From Paragordius varius (Eukaryota > Nematomorpha), in contig OZ176057.1 in assembly GCA_964247055.1 (NCBI GenBank), positions 2,356,001-2,420,000 of the forward strand: 64,000 bases of DNA, written 5' to 3'. How positions within the stretch are numbered: position 1 is the first letter of the stretch; every line of letters begins with the position of its first letter. Below the pieces are notes generated by a model. The model was not told the DNA's origin, searched no databases, and saw only the letters and a program-made list of their open reading frames with translations. Shown here in pieces: positions 50,617-63,086 of the stretch. The position numbers and the translations under genes are program-made.

Positions 50617-50942
50617 TACCATTTACAGTTCAAATTCACCCTTTAACAAATCGAACCACCCTTTTACAATTTAAATTCATCCTCGAACAATTTAAATTCA
50701 CCCTTGAACAATTCACCTTTCACCCTAAATATAAATTATGTGTTTTTGAACTAATATAACTCTCACATTATAAATATGAAGTATGTCTTTATGGCATAGT
50801 ATATTTTTTTTCAGTATTATTTAAAAAAACATAATTTTATTTCTTTAAAAATATATAATCTTAATCTTGAAAAACATATAATAAATATATTTGAGGTTGA
50901 ATTTGAATTGCTCAAGGGTGAAATTTTTTCGGAAACGGTATT
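50617..50942. mobile_element. ACCATTTACA-family element
   Basis: Starts TACCATTTACAGTTCAAATT with four to five modules on the left. The right arm is shorter (GTTGAATTTGAATTGCTCAA) and diverged at its tip. Lies 17 bp beyond the end of the 3.9-kb palindrome. Confidence 0.75.
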
Positions 50943-51011
50943 TTTTTGTTGAATAAAGTGGCAATAAATATTAATTATATTATATAATACCATTTTTTTG
51001 CACACATATAG

Positions 51012-53681
51012 AATGAAATTTTTACGCAAACACACATGAACGAAACTACATTAATGCGTTTTCATGATCCATTTCCCAATATAAATGGGTTAACTTTTGA
51101 AAACAACAACACAACTCTCCATGAGCAAATAACTCAGCAAACGCTTATAAATTATCCATATTCTTCTCTGGTGGTAGATTTCTCTGCTATAAATAGCGAT
51201 AATAATTTAAACAATCCAACTAGAACTCAAAATTCAGAACCTTTAGGCTTTACGGAATTTGGACGTCTTATTAGTTCCTTTTTTACAACCCTAATACCTC
51301 CTTTGCCTGAAGCAATTTCAACAAATGCAAGAAATTTAAGACCAAACTCAAATGTCGATGATATTAATCAAATTAATCATGAGAATAGAATAATTAATAA
51401 TATTGATAATAATTCTAACCGTTTAAATAATAGCAATCTAGAGGGTGAAATTACTGTTTTAGAGGTATATACACTTATGTTTATATAATTACAAAAATAT
51501 ATAAATAAAGCGTAAAAATTAAAATGCTCGCGACAAAACATAAAAAATAAAATTCAAATATATTTTCTTCAACAAAATCGACAGAATGGCCATATCTTAG
51601 TACCCCAATAATTTTTATATAATTTAATGAATTATTACGATTGTTAAATTATAATTTACGGTGTTTAGAATTTACATTTCTAACCCCTATTTACCCCAAA
51701 ACTAAGGGTATAAGGGGCTCTAAAAATGAAAATTGTATGACTGTCCTTTGTACGATAAAAAAATAATTGTCTTTAATTATAGTGGGAAAAATTACCATAT
51801 GTATGCGTCTTATGACCCTTTTTGACATAATACAAAATTTAAATGTTCTATTTTTTTCAATTCATTAATAATTATTTTTCCCTTAGTATATTTAAATATT
51901 GGCGTGCATTTATATAAGTTTAATAAGGATAGAAGCATAAATTTAAATTAGAACCGTTTCTTTCAGTATTTTTTTAGGAGGATCAACTTAAAAATAATCT
52001 GGGGTATTCAGATACCCCAATTTGAATCGAAGTGTTAAAGTTTAGCTTTTATTTTATTTGAGATAATATATCTGATTTTTTAGTATAGTTGATATGGATA
52101 AAACAGTACTTCTTGGAACTCATGATCAAATTTTAATTTCAGTTTCACCATAAGGCATTTGCAATAATTCTATTTATTTAATAAAAATTAATAGTCTTTG
52201 TAAACATTAAACTATAAAATAAACTTTGCGAAAGATTGTCATCTCGTAATCACTAAATTTTGATATGTTGGGATAGGCATATATATAAAGAATCATTTTG
52301 AAAGTTGATATGAATGGTTTAAAAGGATAATTTTAAAATTTTGATATAACCATATATATATATATATATAAATTTAATTCAATTCACTCTGCTTGCCCGA
52401 TACCTATCTTAGCAGCCATAATTTTTGGGGACATTGAAGTAAAATTATCGATAAATGATGTATCTTTTATCAGGTAGATAAAATTAGTAGGGGGCGCATT
52501 CTAAGTTGAACACAACCTGTTTAGTTGAAAACACTCTACCTTATAACGATACTCATAAACCGCCAAATTTTCTCGGTAAAGGAATAAAAGTGCGAGATTT
52601 ATTGATAATAAAATCGATTTGTTAACAGTTATTGAAATAGTTGTAGTTAGCAGGTTAGCCACTGAAGAAATTTAAACATTTCCAGTTTAGTAGAAGAAAA
52701 CTCGACTTGTACTCGAAACCGTTAAAATTTTCTCGTTAAAAGGAGCAAAGATGCATGAATAACAAATTTCCTTTTTATGCTGTTTTAAACACAATTTTGA
52801 TTCATGATTACAAAACTCTCTATCCATTTTTTTGTCCAATATTATTTGAAGTAAGGGTGATTTTTTAGTTTAGATTTATATAATTGTATATTTCTAAATG
52901 TTGAAAGAAGCATTATAGAAATGATTGTTAATTCAAATATAAACTAGGGTATGAAATAATATTAGACAGACAATATTTAATTTCCTTAATTGCCATATAT
53001 CATTTAAATATAAAAAGAACTAATATGGCTACAAGAGTCCCTATATTATTAAAAATATAAGTTATTTTTAAAGATTTCGTTAAACGTAAATTTTATTAAA
53101 AATTGATAGTATATAATATTATACTATGGCAGATAAATATAAATGTTTATCATATATTAGGCTAAATCGAAATGTTGAATACGGTTATATATCTAAAGTT
53201 ATTATAACATTTTTTGCCCTATAATGAAATAAAAAAATCTCAATTTTACAAATGGATTACATCTGGCATAAGCGAATTACACTTTATAAACGATGCATTT
53301 ATATAACCTCTATTTCTCATATTAAATGCGAATAGATACACTGTAAAACTTAAACTTAAAAAAATAACTATTTTATACCGAAAACATTTAAATTATGTCA
53401 CTTAAAATAATATATTGTTAAAATGTTGTCTTTTTTAAGGGTGTTTAAATTCAAAAAAAGACTAGTTTGCAATGTTATTAACAGGAAAATATTTTATCTC
53501 TATTTTATGCTTATAGTCTGGATTCAGTGATTATTCCAATGTGCAAAACACAAATTCAATGCAATCAAATGGAAACAATATAATCAATGGTATCAATATC
53601 GCTAACAGAAATAATGATAATATCAATAATTTAGATATTGATTTGATTGGAGAAGGGTTTAATAATACTAGAAGACGATAG
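51012..53681 (+). CDS. Asn-rich protein, possibly HERPUD-like C-terminus
   Basis: Two exons, 51012-51464 and 53517-53681, join in phase 0 (gtatat donor; TTATAG acceptor) and end with RRR and a stop. A methionine at 51036 could be the start, but the frame is open back to an AG at 51011, so an upstream exon is possible; I found none. Residues around 51259-51320 read FGRLISSFFTTLIPPLPEAI, which resembles the C-terminus of HERPUD1 (VFKTFFASLLPEGPPAIAN). HERPUD proteins are ER membrane ubiquitin-like adaptors of ER-associated degradation. Neither the ubiquitin-like domain nor the hydrophobic hairpin of HERPUD is visible here, so the label is weak. The rest is Asn/Ile-rich low complexity (NNIINGINIANRNNDNINN). 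The intron is 2.05 kb. Confidence 0.5.
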
Positions 53682-53963
53682 ACACTAATATAAAGAATAA
53701 ATTACTTAAAACTAAATTTGATTATAAAACCTATCAGTCTTTTTGCGGAATAGAAATGTAAATTGTTTTGAGTAATTTTATGGTATTCAATCATAATCAT
53801 AGCTTTTTAAAAAAATAAAATATCTTAAAATATGGTTTACATATGAATTTTACCCTTTGATCATTATTAATTTATATATAATCTGGACAATAAAATAAAA
53901 ATGCTTACATTATATTATTAAATTATTGTTATTGTTTTTATATAATTCTAAATACTTCCTCAG

Positions 53964-54112
53964 CAGGGGTGCTTTTTTCATTCATATTAAAAAATTAAAA
54001 ATTGGATTTCAAAAATTTTCGATTATTTAGAAGATATATCATCCAAAATTGGGCACAATATAAATAAAAAATAACCAAAAAGTATCAAAGCAGCCACGTA
54101 TGGACACCCCTG
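53964..54112. mobile_element. Short hAT-type remnant
   Basis: Starts CAGGGGTGCTTTTTTCATTC and ends GCCACGTATGGACACCCCTG, about 149 bp. The terminal CAGGGGTG is inverted exactly at CACCCCTG. No clear target duplication. Confidence 0.6.
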
Positions 54113-55009
54113 ATATTATATAATATAATTTGCAATTGTTTTTAACTATAAATATAATTATATTGTGAGGGTACATATTTTAGGCATCAAAAAGTGTTTT
54201 TATAATATTTTAAAATGGTTTCATACCTTTTCCATTATGCTTCCTGCCATAAAACATACGCTTTAAGATTTTTTATAATAATTTTGTCAATTTTATCATC
54301 ATTTTTTTGTTCATTTTATAATAGACTATTTTAATTGGATTAAAAAAATTGACTTTTGTTCACAATTAATTTTAACGTTTAAAACAGATATGTTTTTTAA
54401 TACACTTCATTGCGTTTTAGGAGTTTTTCGAATTTTGGCAAATTTAAAAACATTGACATAATAAATATGTTTAAAAAATGTATTTGTAAATTATGCATAT
54501 TTTAAATTTTAAGCCTGGTTTAAAATGAATATAGGTGCTAAATGAAAATAATTATCTTAAAATGTCGTTAATTATATTTTAAAAGTTTTTAATAATATGA
54601 AACAACTGTTTTGTAGGTATTATTTAATGTATAAATTTTAGACTCTGACAGAAGTACTTGAACCGCGACCCATACTCCTCATGCGGCCCTAAAAGTTTTC
54701 CATATTATATAAAAATTCTTTTGATTTAATTATTTAGAGTAATTACGACTGCATAAAAGTCAAACAGCTATGAAATATTTATCAGTAATGCATGATAAAC
54801 GCTGTTGCTATAACATTTTTTGCGGTCCTTTGAATATACTAGTACTCTAAAACTCAGAAAATTATATAAAATTTTTTTATCTAATTAGACTAAAATTTTG
54901 ACTTTTCCAAGTGCCAGTCTTTTACTACAATATTATTAAAATACATAAATAGCATATCTGAAAAAAATGGTCCAACACCTAAGAAGTTTTTTATAGGCTT
55001 TAAATTATT

Positions 55010-55790
55010 TGCCCCGATTAACATTAAACTCGAAATTTTCAAAATTAAAAATTTTAGATTTAGAGCCATGTATTTTATGCCATTTGAAGGAGGACAAAAA
55101 TCCGAATCTTTATGTTAAGTAGTAATTTAAATCAAACTGATGTAAAAGTTAATTGTAAATAAATCAAGAAATTTTACCGACAAACTAATTTCAAAATCAT
55201 TTTTATTATATTATAATTATTACGGTTATATTAGTATTAATTTTAAAAAAATCTCTGAAAGAACTTTTGGTTAGTTTTTGTAATAAAAATTTTTTTTATC
55301 AAAATTATTTTACCTGTTGGATATTAATATGCATTGTTTACCTGTAAGTTTATTACATAATAGCCATAAAAGAGAAAGAATACCATAAACCTTTGAAATT
55401 ACGACCCATCTAGAGAAATCATTTATATTAATATGATGGTAATTTTTTTTAAAAAAAACAAAAAAATAAAGATATTAAAGATGACAGTATTGAATGACAT
55501 AAAAGCAAAAAATAAGTTTATAATCAAAAAACTTTGTTGTGTTATCTTTTTGGACATTCATTGCCATCTACACAAAGTTTGTGCTATTTTCATCCATTAG
55601 TTTTAATATTATATTAATTAAGGAAAACGCTCTCGCTTCACGCGTTTGTCGCCTATGTTTAATATTAACAATCGATGTAAAACATTAATTTTATACAGTT
55701 TTTATTACTTTTTCGAATGATATATCAATGGCATTGTTGTATATTTTTAAATATTTATTTAGTAAAATTTTGATAAGGGCGCTTAATCAT
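55010..55790 (-). repeat. Inverted copy of the 12660-13200 dispersed repeat
   Basis: Read on the minus strand, the blocks appear in the same order as at 12660-13200: TTATCAAAATTTTA, then TATACAACAATGCCATT with ATCATTCGAAA, TTTTACATCGAT, ATGGCAATGAATGTCC, and at the far end TTTAATGTTAATCGGGGC. This copy is longer than the other, so insertions or deletions separate them. Non-coding. Confidence 0.65.
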
Positions 55791-56597
55791 AAGAAATCAA
55801 ATTATACGAAATTCTTTGATGGAATTATAATTTTGATTTCATATTTACTGTTAAAATGAGAGTACAGAAAATAAAAAATAGATTGACAGATAAATTTGTT
55901 GTCTAGTTTTTTTTGAAAATTATAAGTCAAGCCTTCCATAGTGTATTAGCGTATTTTAGTTTTAAAATTTACCCCATAATCTTTTCTTGAATACCTCATA
56001 TAAAATTTTAAATCAAAATAAACGTTCACCACTCAACACTTTGTATCAAATTTCCAAACCAAATCAAAAACTTTTCATCATAAATCAACGCTTTTGTAAT
56101 CAATCTCAATATTTCTCCGATTAAACCAAATACTCATATTAAAAGCTATTATTATACTTTATAATATTTTTTATAGGATTTAGCAATTAACATCATTAAA
56201 ATTTGTTTTCAAAGGCGTTTTATATATTTCTATATTTTCAAATAATTATATATAAATCATCGAGCTACTGCCAAAAAAATTTTGTATAATGTTTGTTAAA
56301 TTTGGAATTGGTCGATATGGAATTTTATAAACATATATCTTAAATCACTCCTAAGGCTTAAAAGAAAGAACACTCGATAAAAAAATATTATCAATATTTT
56401 AAGACCTCTCTATTTTTCGATCTAATTAAAGAATAACATCACCGTTCAGCTTGCAATGAAAATTCCGGAAAACGTTTTGGAAAATCGGAATAACTTAATC
56501 TTCAAAGAATAATATTTTTTATGCAAAAAGTTGGATTTGACTTAAGAACAAACCAAAATTTATAATTTTCTCCGGTTTTGGCAAAACTTAAACTAAG

Positions 56598-56981
56598 CAG
56601 TGGCGTATACCGAGCATTTGCGGCGCCCGGTGCATATGACTTTTATGGCGCCCTTCCCCCCCTTTTTTTAAAAAAGCCAATAAAATAATTTAGAAAAAAA
56701 TACAAACGTTGTAACCTAAACACCATAGATAAGACAGCACAGTCATATAAATTTTAAATCTATTAAATATATATATTTATATGATACTAAATTTATTCAA
56801 TGATACTAATTAGGTGAATAATAGAGTATATATTATAGGGATTATTACCTAAATTGCTGAAAAATCTCATTTGAAAGTTCTTAGTGAATAATTAAAGTTT
56901 AATTAAAAATCATTTAGGCGCCCCTAAATAACGGCGCCCGGGGCATGATGCATCCCCTTGCCCCCCCATCGTACGCCCCTG
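56598..56981. mobile_element. hAT-type non-autonomous element with target duplication
   Basis: Starts CAGTGGCGTATACCGAGC and ends CATCGTACGCCCCTG; both ends carry G+C patches (GCGGCGCCCGGTGCAT and ACGGCGCCCGGGGCATGATG). The flanks AAACTAAG and AAACTAGG agree in 7 of 8 positions, the 8-bp duplication expected of hAT. About 384 bp. Confidence 0.85.
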
Positions 56982-57718
56982 AAACTAGGTTACACAGATT
57001 TTCCATGTGCTAAATATTTAACTGAGTAATAAAACCAAAATATATCTAGTAAAATTCACCATCAAACATGAAATTAGCCTAGCGCGTTGTTGAGATAAAT
57101 TCCCTTCTTTAAAATCCTATGTTCACACAATAATAAAACTTAAACCGCATAAAATAGATGGCTAATAAAGGTCCCTGCCACAACATAAAGTTTTTTAATT
57201 AAATTAAATTCTTAGTATGTCAGTAATGCTCTTAATTATAAATTGTAAGACAATATAAAAAAATAAAAAACTAAAGAATTCATTGCATGTTTTTTTATAC
57301 GATACCCAAATATCTTAACTAATTGCCTCGCTGTGACTTAGTCGGAAACGATAAAAGCCTAAACATTTTCCAATAATTTTTAAAACGCCTATTTTTAATC
57401 ATAATTTAATTTAAAGTTTTTTTTATTAAAAGGTAATTCATGATATCTGTTAAAAATGTAAGAATTAATCATTAAAAAGGCAGCTTTAATTTTTTGGCTA
57501 AAAATATAATATTAACAAAACTTGTATAAATTAAATTTTAGGGACCCTATATGCTATTAACGTTTAACGGTCAAAATTTTTCCAGTTAATTAAAAATAAG
57601 TGTTGGCGGTTGAAAGTTTTGAGTTTGATTAATTGATTTTGCATAAAAAAGTATATATTTATTTTGATAAGTCTGTTTCTATAATCTTAAATTACCAATA
57701 TTTAAACTAATATTTAAG

Positions 57719-57840
57719 CAGAGGCATAGCTAATGGGGTAGAAAGAAGAAATTATTATTTTAATACATAAAAAAGCACCCATTTATGAGTTCGGTTTAAA
57801 TTTGATTATATTTTTGCCAGAAATGCGAGCTACGCCTCTG
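57719..57840. mobile_element. Miniature hAT-type element, 122 bp
   Basis: Starts CAGAGGCATAGCTA and ends GAGCTACGCCTCTG. Flanking 8-mers TATTTAAG and TATTAAAG agree in 7 of 8. Non-coding. Confidence 0.85.
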
Positions 57841-58127
57841 TATTAAAGATAATTAAAAATTAAATACAACAAAAATATTTTAAAGTAATTAATTTTAATT
57901 AAATCAGGTCCACATGCAGTTTTCTAAATTTTTTTTCCTGTTCGCGATAAATTTTATAAAAAAGATTTTATTTTCCAAGCAAACTTCGTGGAAAAGGTAG
58001 GGTAAAAAACTTGAAAGAAAACCAAAACATTCTGATTCTAGAAAAAAATTTAAACAAATACCTTCATATATTAATTTTTCATTTTAAGATAAATTTTGCA
58101 GTAGTTTTGTACCTCGGAGCTATATAC

Positions 58128-58275
58128 AATCCAGGTATCCAGAAAATGGTGTGGCAGGCATGGTTCCAACCGCCACTGTCCGCACAGGACGACTCTTACC
58201 GCCTTCCTGCGCTTTTACACGCTTCAGGGCAGGGGGGCGCCACTTCATTGCTGGATGTTTCTAAGGGTATTAGAA
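58128..58275. other. GC-rich island of unknown nature
   Basis: About 145 bp of clearly higher G+C than anything nearby (for example CCACTGTCCGCACAGGACGA, GCAGGGGGGCGCCACTTC). It falls in an open frame (58011-58310) of unremarkable product. It contains GGTTCCAACC and a short inverted pair (TCCAG near 58136 and CTGGA near 58251). It could be a structured RNA gene, the head of a short retroposon or transferred DNA. I could not match it to tRNA, 5S, SRP or RNase P RNA. Confidence 0.35.
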
Positions 58276-58579
58276 TACAAAATTGGAATGGACAACATTC
58301 AATTAAATGAATAGCTGAAATCAAATCAAATGCTGGTAAAATTAAAGCTTTTTAAAATTTAATATTAAGATTACGAACAATTCAATTTGAGGTAACTGAT
58401 GCCCCAAAACCATATAGGATATTAATATTTTATTAAACAGACGATCCCAATTTAATTTATGCGTCTATCCTAACACATTGCTTACAAAAATAACCCGTTG
58501 AAATATATAAATTCTGATAGAAAAGATATCATGTTGCTTTGTTTTGGCCCTTAGTCATTTAAGAAAGTGTTACATACAA

Positions 58580-58735
58580 ATATATACTTTGTTTGTATAT
58601 TATAATTTTCTGTGTTACATGCAAATTTGAAATATATATACTTTGTTTGTATATCATAATTTTCTGTGTTACATGCGAATTTGAAATACATACTTTGGTT
58701 GTATATCATAATTTTCTGCGTTATTTGAATTGTAT
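58580..58735. repeat. Tandem repeat, about 54-bp unit, three copies
   Basis: Units share TACTTTGTTTGTATATCATA and ATTTTCTGTGTTACATGC followed by AATTTGAAATA, at about 58585, 58640 and 58690. Open frames across it on both strands are by-products. Confidence 0.85.
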
Positions 58736-58974
58736 TATTTTTATATTTTTTGGGTACTATGTAAATATTATATCCTTTGTTACTTGAAATTTTATTGTTA
58801 TAATGCAAATTATGTACAACTAAAATTAGTATATATAAACCATAAAAAAACCGAATAAAATCATTTCACGTTAAGTGCTCCATATCAGAGAATGGCAAAA
58901 TTTGCGAATTTTTAAAATAAATTTTTTGGGTGAAAGCTAAATGGTTCATTCCAAAAAAAATTATCCAAAATATA

Positions 58975-59259
58975 AACCATTTACAGTTCAAAATCACCCC
59001 CGAACAATTTAATTTCACCCTATAAATAAATTATGTGTTTTCAAACTAATATAACTCATTATTAGTATGAGATATATCTTTATGGCAGAGTTTATAATTT
59101 TTTTAATATTATTTTACTTTTTTAAAATATAATATGCGTAATTCTTAACCTTAAACACATAGAATTTATATGAGGGTGAAATTGATTTGTTCGAGGGTGA
59201 ATTTAAATGGTTCAAGGGTGAATTTGAATTCAAGGGTCAATTTGAATTTTAAATGGTAT
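58975..59259. mobile_element. ACCATTTACA-family element
   Basis: Starts AACCATTTACAGTTCAAAAT with two modules on the left; the right arm has four (GGTGAATTTAAATGGTTCAA, TTCAAGGGTCAATTTG) ending TTTAAATGGTATA. Unequal arms. Confidence 0.75.
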
Positions 59260-60454
59260 ATTATAAATACCTAAGTAAGCAAAACAATATTCTAAAATTA
59301 TAATTTTTGGATGTGGCTCCAAATGTCTCGCTCTTCTAAAATAGGCTTGTTCTCTTAATCGAATGTAATGTTGATAACAATAATAATAATATGTTATATA
59401 ACATCTTCTCAGTATATTTACAAATGGAATCCTAACAAAATGAGTAAATGGAGAGTGTTTATGGGGGAATGGTTTCATCAACCTAAAAATTATTAACGGG
59501 GTTAATATTTAGAAAAAATCTATATAAATAAGATACTACCAGAGAGTTTAAGAAACTTCAATAAATGCATATTGTATTAATTGTATATCTTTTTGTGCCT
59601 TATTTCATAAATTTTGGCTATTAAAATAATTTGCGTAAAAATTGGGTGGCGAAAAAATGTTACATTCATGAGCAAAAGACTTGATTTAAATGTTTTTTTA
59701 TCATCGATCTTCAAATGTACACTTGCTGGCTTAAGTATTGCTTAACTTGCCAAGATTGGGTTACAAGTCAAGTGCGACCATTTTATCACCCCACCTATTG
59801 TTTGGCTAATTTAAAGGCTGTAAAATTTTTAGTTGATAATTTTTATTGAACATTTATAGTAAAAGTAATTTTTATATGTCCCGAAAGTTTTAAAAATTTC
59901 TATTCTAATTTGGCACACCTCGTTATTAGGTACAAAACTACCCCAAAAGCCAATAAACTGTTAACACTTCCAATATCTTTTGGGTTTATATCTTAGAGGG
60001 AATCTATATTAGAATATCTTTAAAAGTAGTTAAGGTATTCAGCCGAATTAAAAAATGCTTTCTCATTCTTTTAGGCCATGCACAATTTTTTTTTCAAAAA
60101 TGTTCAAATTAATAAAAATATCATCCCAAACTTTTACCCCACTATTTTCTAAAATTTCTTTATAATCTGTTATATTTCTAAAAAATGCAATGTTCGTTAA
60201 TAAAACATATATAACTTTAAAAACTATATTTTATTTACAGAATTGAGCTCTTGGATATAAAACTACCTAAGACACAAATGTATACACGAAAAAAAGTCAA
60301 CTATTATGGCATATAATAAATTAAAAATGTGAAGCAGTGATCTAAAGTTAAGGTAGTTAAATTATTTTGTTTGGAAAAAAAATTTAATATCTTATGAATA
60401 AATTAGGACTAGCATAAAAAGGCTTATAATGTGCTCGTTATTTGTCAAAAACAT

Positions 60455-63054
60455 ATGAATAACCACCCATCCCGTTCAAACAAAATTAAAGCGACTGCAA
60501 AATTAGAACGCATTCTTGAACACATTCAAGTATTTGACATATCTTTTAATTTTAGACATTACATAATAATGTGACCAGTTTACAATCACAAATTAATACA
60601 TTAACTCCTCAAGCCAATCCTAATGGTAACAGACCCCCCAAAAGTATTAAAGTTGATTATGTTTCAATTAGATTTGATTGAAAAAGAAACAACAGATACT
60701 CTTAAAAAGTTGTACAAAATGGGTATTAGTGAATGTTGTGATGAAATTAGGTTTGTATTTTGATTTGGTGAATCTTAATTGTTAAAATTTTTTTTATAAA
60801 AATGAATTTCATTTATAATAGGTTTATTAAGAAAGCCATGCATATATGTCAAAGGTTGGATTCTTCATGCTGTCCTTCAAACAAAAACGGTAATGCTTAT
60901 ATATTTTAAATTAATATTTTTTCATAGATTAAAGAATTAAATAGAGATATCTATACTAAGGCATGCGCTTTTTTATTTTATCACATCTACGGTTTATATT
61001 TTAATAATTTTTATATCCTTAGAAAATAAACAGCTAATTTATGAAAATTAAGAATACCTGATATATATATTACTAACATTTTTTATTTGCCAGTTTTGGG
61101 AAATGAATATTTGACGGCAAAAAAGTTGAGACAAAGTTTTTAATTTTCAAGAAGATTTAAAACGTTCCAAGCAGGGCTTGAAACCGGTGCAGAAAAAGTG
61201 GAACCGGAACCGGGGTGGTTCCTGAACAGATAGAACCGGAACCGCGTTCCGGAAGCGGTTCTTTATATTTAGAACCGGTTCCATTTTCGGTTCCTGACTT
61301 TTGATCAAATGATTTTACAAAATTATTATAATAATGATCCAACCAAAATATTAACAATTATAAAAACAATTACAAATTGCCAAATGTATAGTGAAAGTAT
61401 AATAGTTTAGCATAATAAATAAAACAAATTATTAAAACATAATAGGAAAATATATAAGTACAAAGGTATTTAATGAGTGTTAAATTAAGTATGGCATCTA
61501 AAAAAATCTTTTTAAACTTTAAAAATCTTGCACCAAGCAATTTGCTGTTTAAACTGCTTCTCAGGTCTGAAAATTAATTAAGGGTGAAAAAACTTCTTTC
61601 AACGGAGATTAATATATATTAACATGTGTATTATGAATAAACTTGAGTTATGACTATTATTTTTTTAAAAAACAGCCGAATCGCCCAAAATTCAGAGAGT
61701 ATCGCTTATATAATATTATGCGCTTAGTTTTAGGTTTGAAGTATTTGATATGTAGTGGCACAATCAAATTTGAATAATAAAAATAAAATTTTATAATAAA
61801 AAATCATATGGGAACCAGTGATGAAGGGGATGGAACCCGAACCGGGTTGGTTCCATCCCAATGGAACCGGTTCTTGTTAAGCTCTGGTTAAAAGCCAAAA
61901 AATGGTTTATATTTCCAATTATTTAAATTTATATGAAATCGATCGAATTTATTATACATACACACACCAAAATGTAAAATTATTTATTTTATTGCAAAAT
62001 GTGTTATCTATAAATTTATTATAGAGACGAGCCCAATATATGAATCTCAAAATAATCTATCATTATTCGATTCCTTCATGGATTCAACAATCAATGACAG
62101 CAAAAATGAAACAACTTTAATAAATGAAACAAGTAGTAGTATTGAGAACAAAAACAATAAAGACCAATCCCAAACAACACCAGTTTCAAAAATGATGGTG
62201 GATAATAAAGATGGAACCTTGAAATTTAATGCATCTAACCAAGGTTAATATTTTGGGTATTTTGCGTTTTTTAAAAAAAAGGATAAATTTTTCATATATT
62301 TCACGTTTTATTCTTTTATATTCGATTTATAATTTATTTATGGCACTTGCAAAAAAGTTTTGGCAAAATAACTTTTATTAAAAAAGTATACGAGAAAAAA
62401 ATTTAATTTATTGTGAATATATTTTTTGTTTGAAATATTATCATAATTGAATGGTAAAATACCATTAAATTTAATTTAAATTATCCTGTTTTGATATCTA
62501 AAAGAATTTTGGTTTTTTTGAAAAAAAAATAATATCTATATCAGAACGTAACATAATAAATATATATAATTATAGCTCTTCTGAGTGGATTTTTCTTTAA
62601 TATTTATCCATTAAAATTATTTTTAAAATAACTTAATAATTATATTTTTTGATATATATATACCATTTACAGTTCAAATTCACCCTTAAACAATTCAAAT
62701 TCACCCTCGAACAATTCAAATTCACCCTTGAACAATTCAAATTCACCCTCGAACAATTCAAATTCACCCTAAAAATAAATTATGTGTTTTCGAACTAATA
62801 TAACTCATTATTAATATAAAATATATCTTTATGGCATAATTAATTATTTTTTTCAGTATTATTTTAATTTAAAACAAAATTTTATTTTTTAAAAATATAT
62901 TAAAATATAGGTAATTTTTAATCTTAAAAAACATGTTATTTATTTGAGGGTGAATTTGAATTGTTCGAGGGTGAATCTGAATTGTTCAAGGGTGAATTTG
63001 AATTGTTTAAGGGTGAATTTGAATTGTTTAAGGGTGAATTTGAACTGTAAATGG

Positions 63055-63086
<32 letters not shown>

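Larger units (their letters stand above)
53682..60454. other. Gene-poor interval with hAT-type elements and a GC-rich island
   Basis: No gene recognised over 6.8 kb. Contents: short elements at 53964-54112, 56598-56981 and 57719-57840, the inverted copy of the dispersed repeat at about 55010-55790, a GC-rich island at about 58128-58275, a 54-bp tandem repeat at 58580-58735 and an ACCATTTACA-family copy at 58975-59259. The rest is A+T-rich without structure that I can name. Confidence 0.5.

Noticed and set aside
51012-51464. Firm HERPUD1/2 assignment
   Set aside because: Only a 20-residue C-terminal-like segment matches; the ubiquitin-like and membrane parts are not visible, so no gene symbol was given.
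58011-58310. 99-codon frame across the GC-rich island as a protein gene
   Set aside because: The first half is ordinary A+T-rich intergenic sequence, and the product resembles nothing known; kept only as a compositional anomaly.
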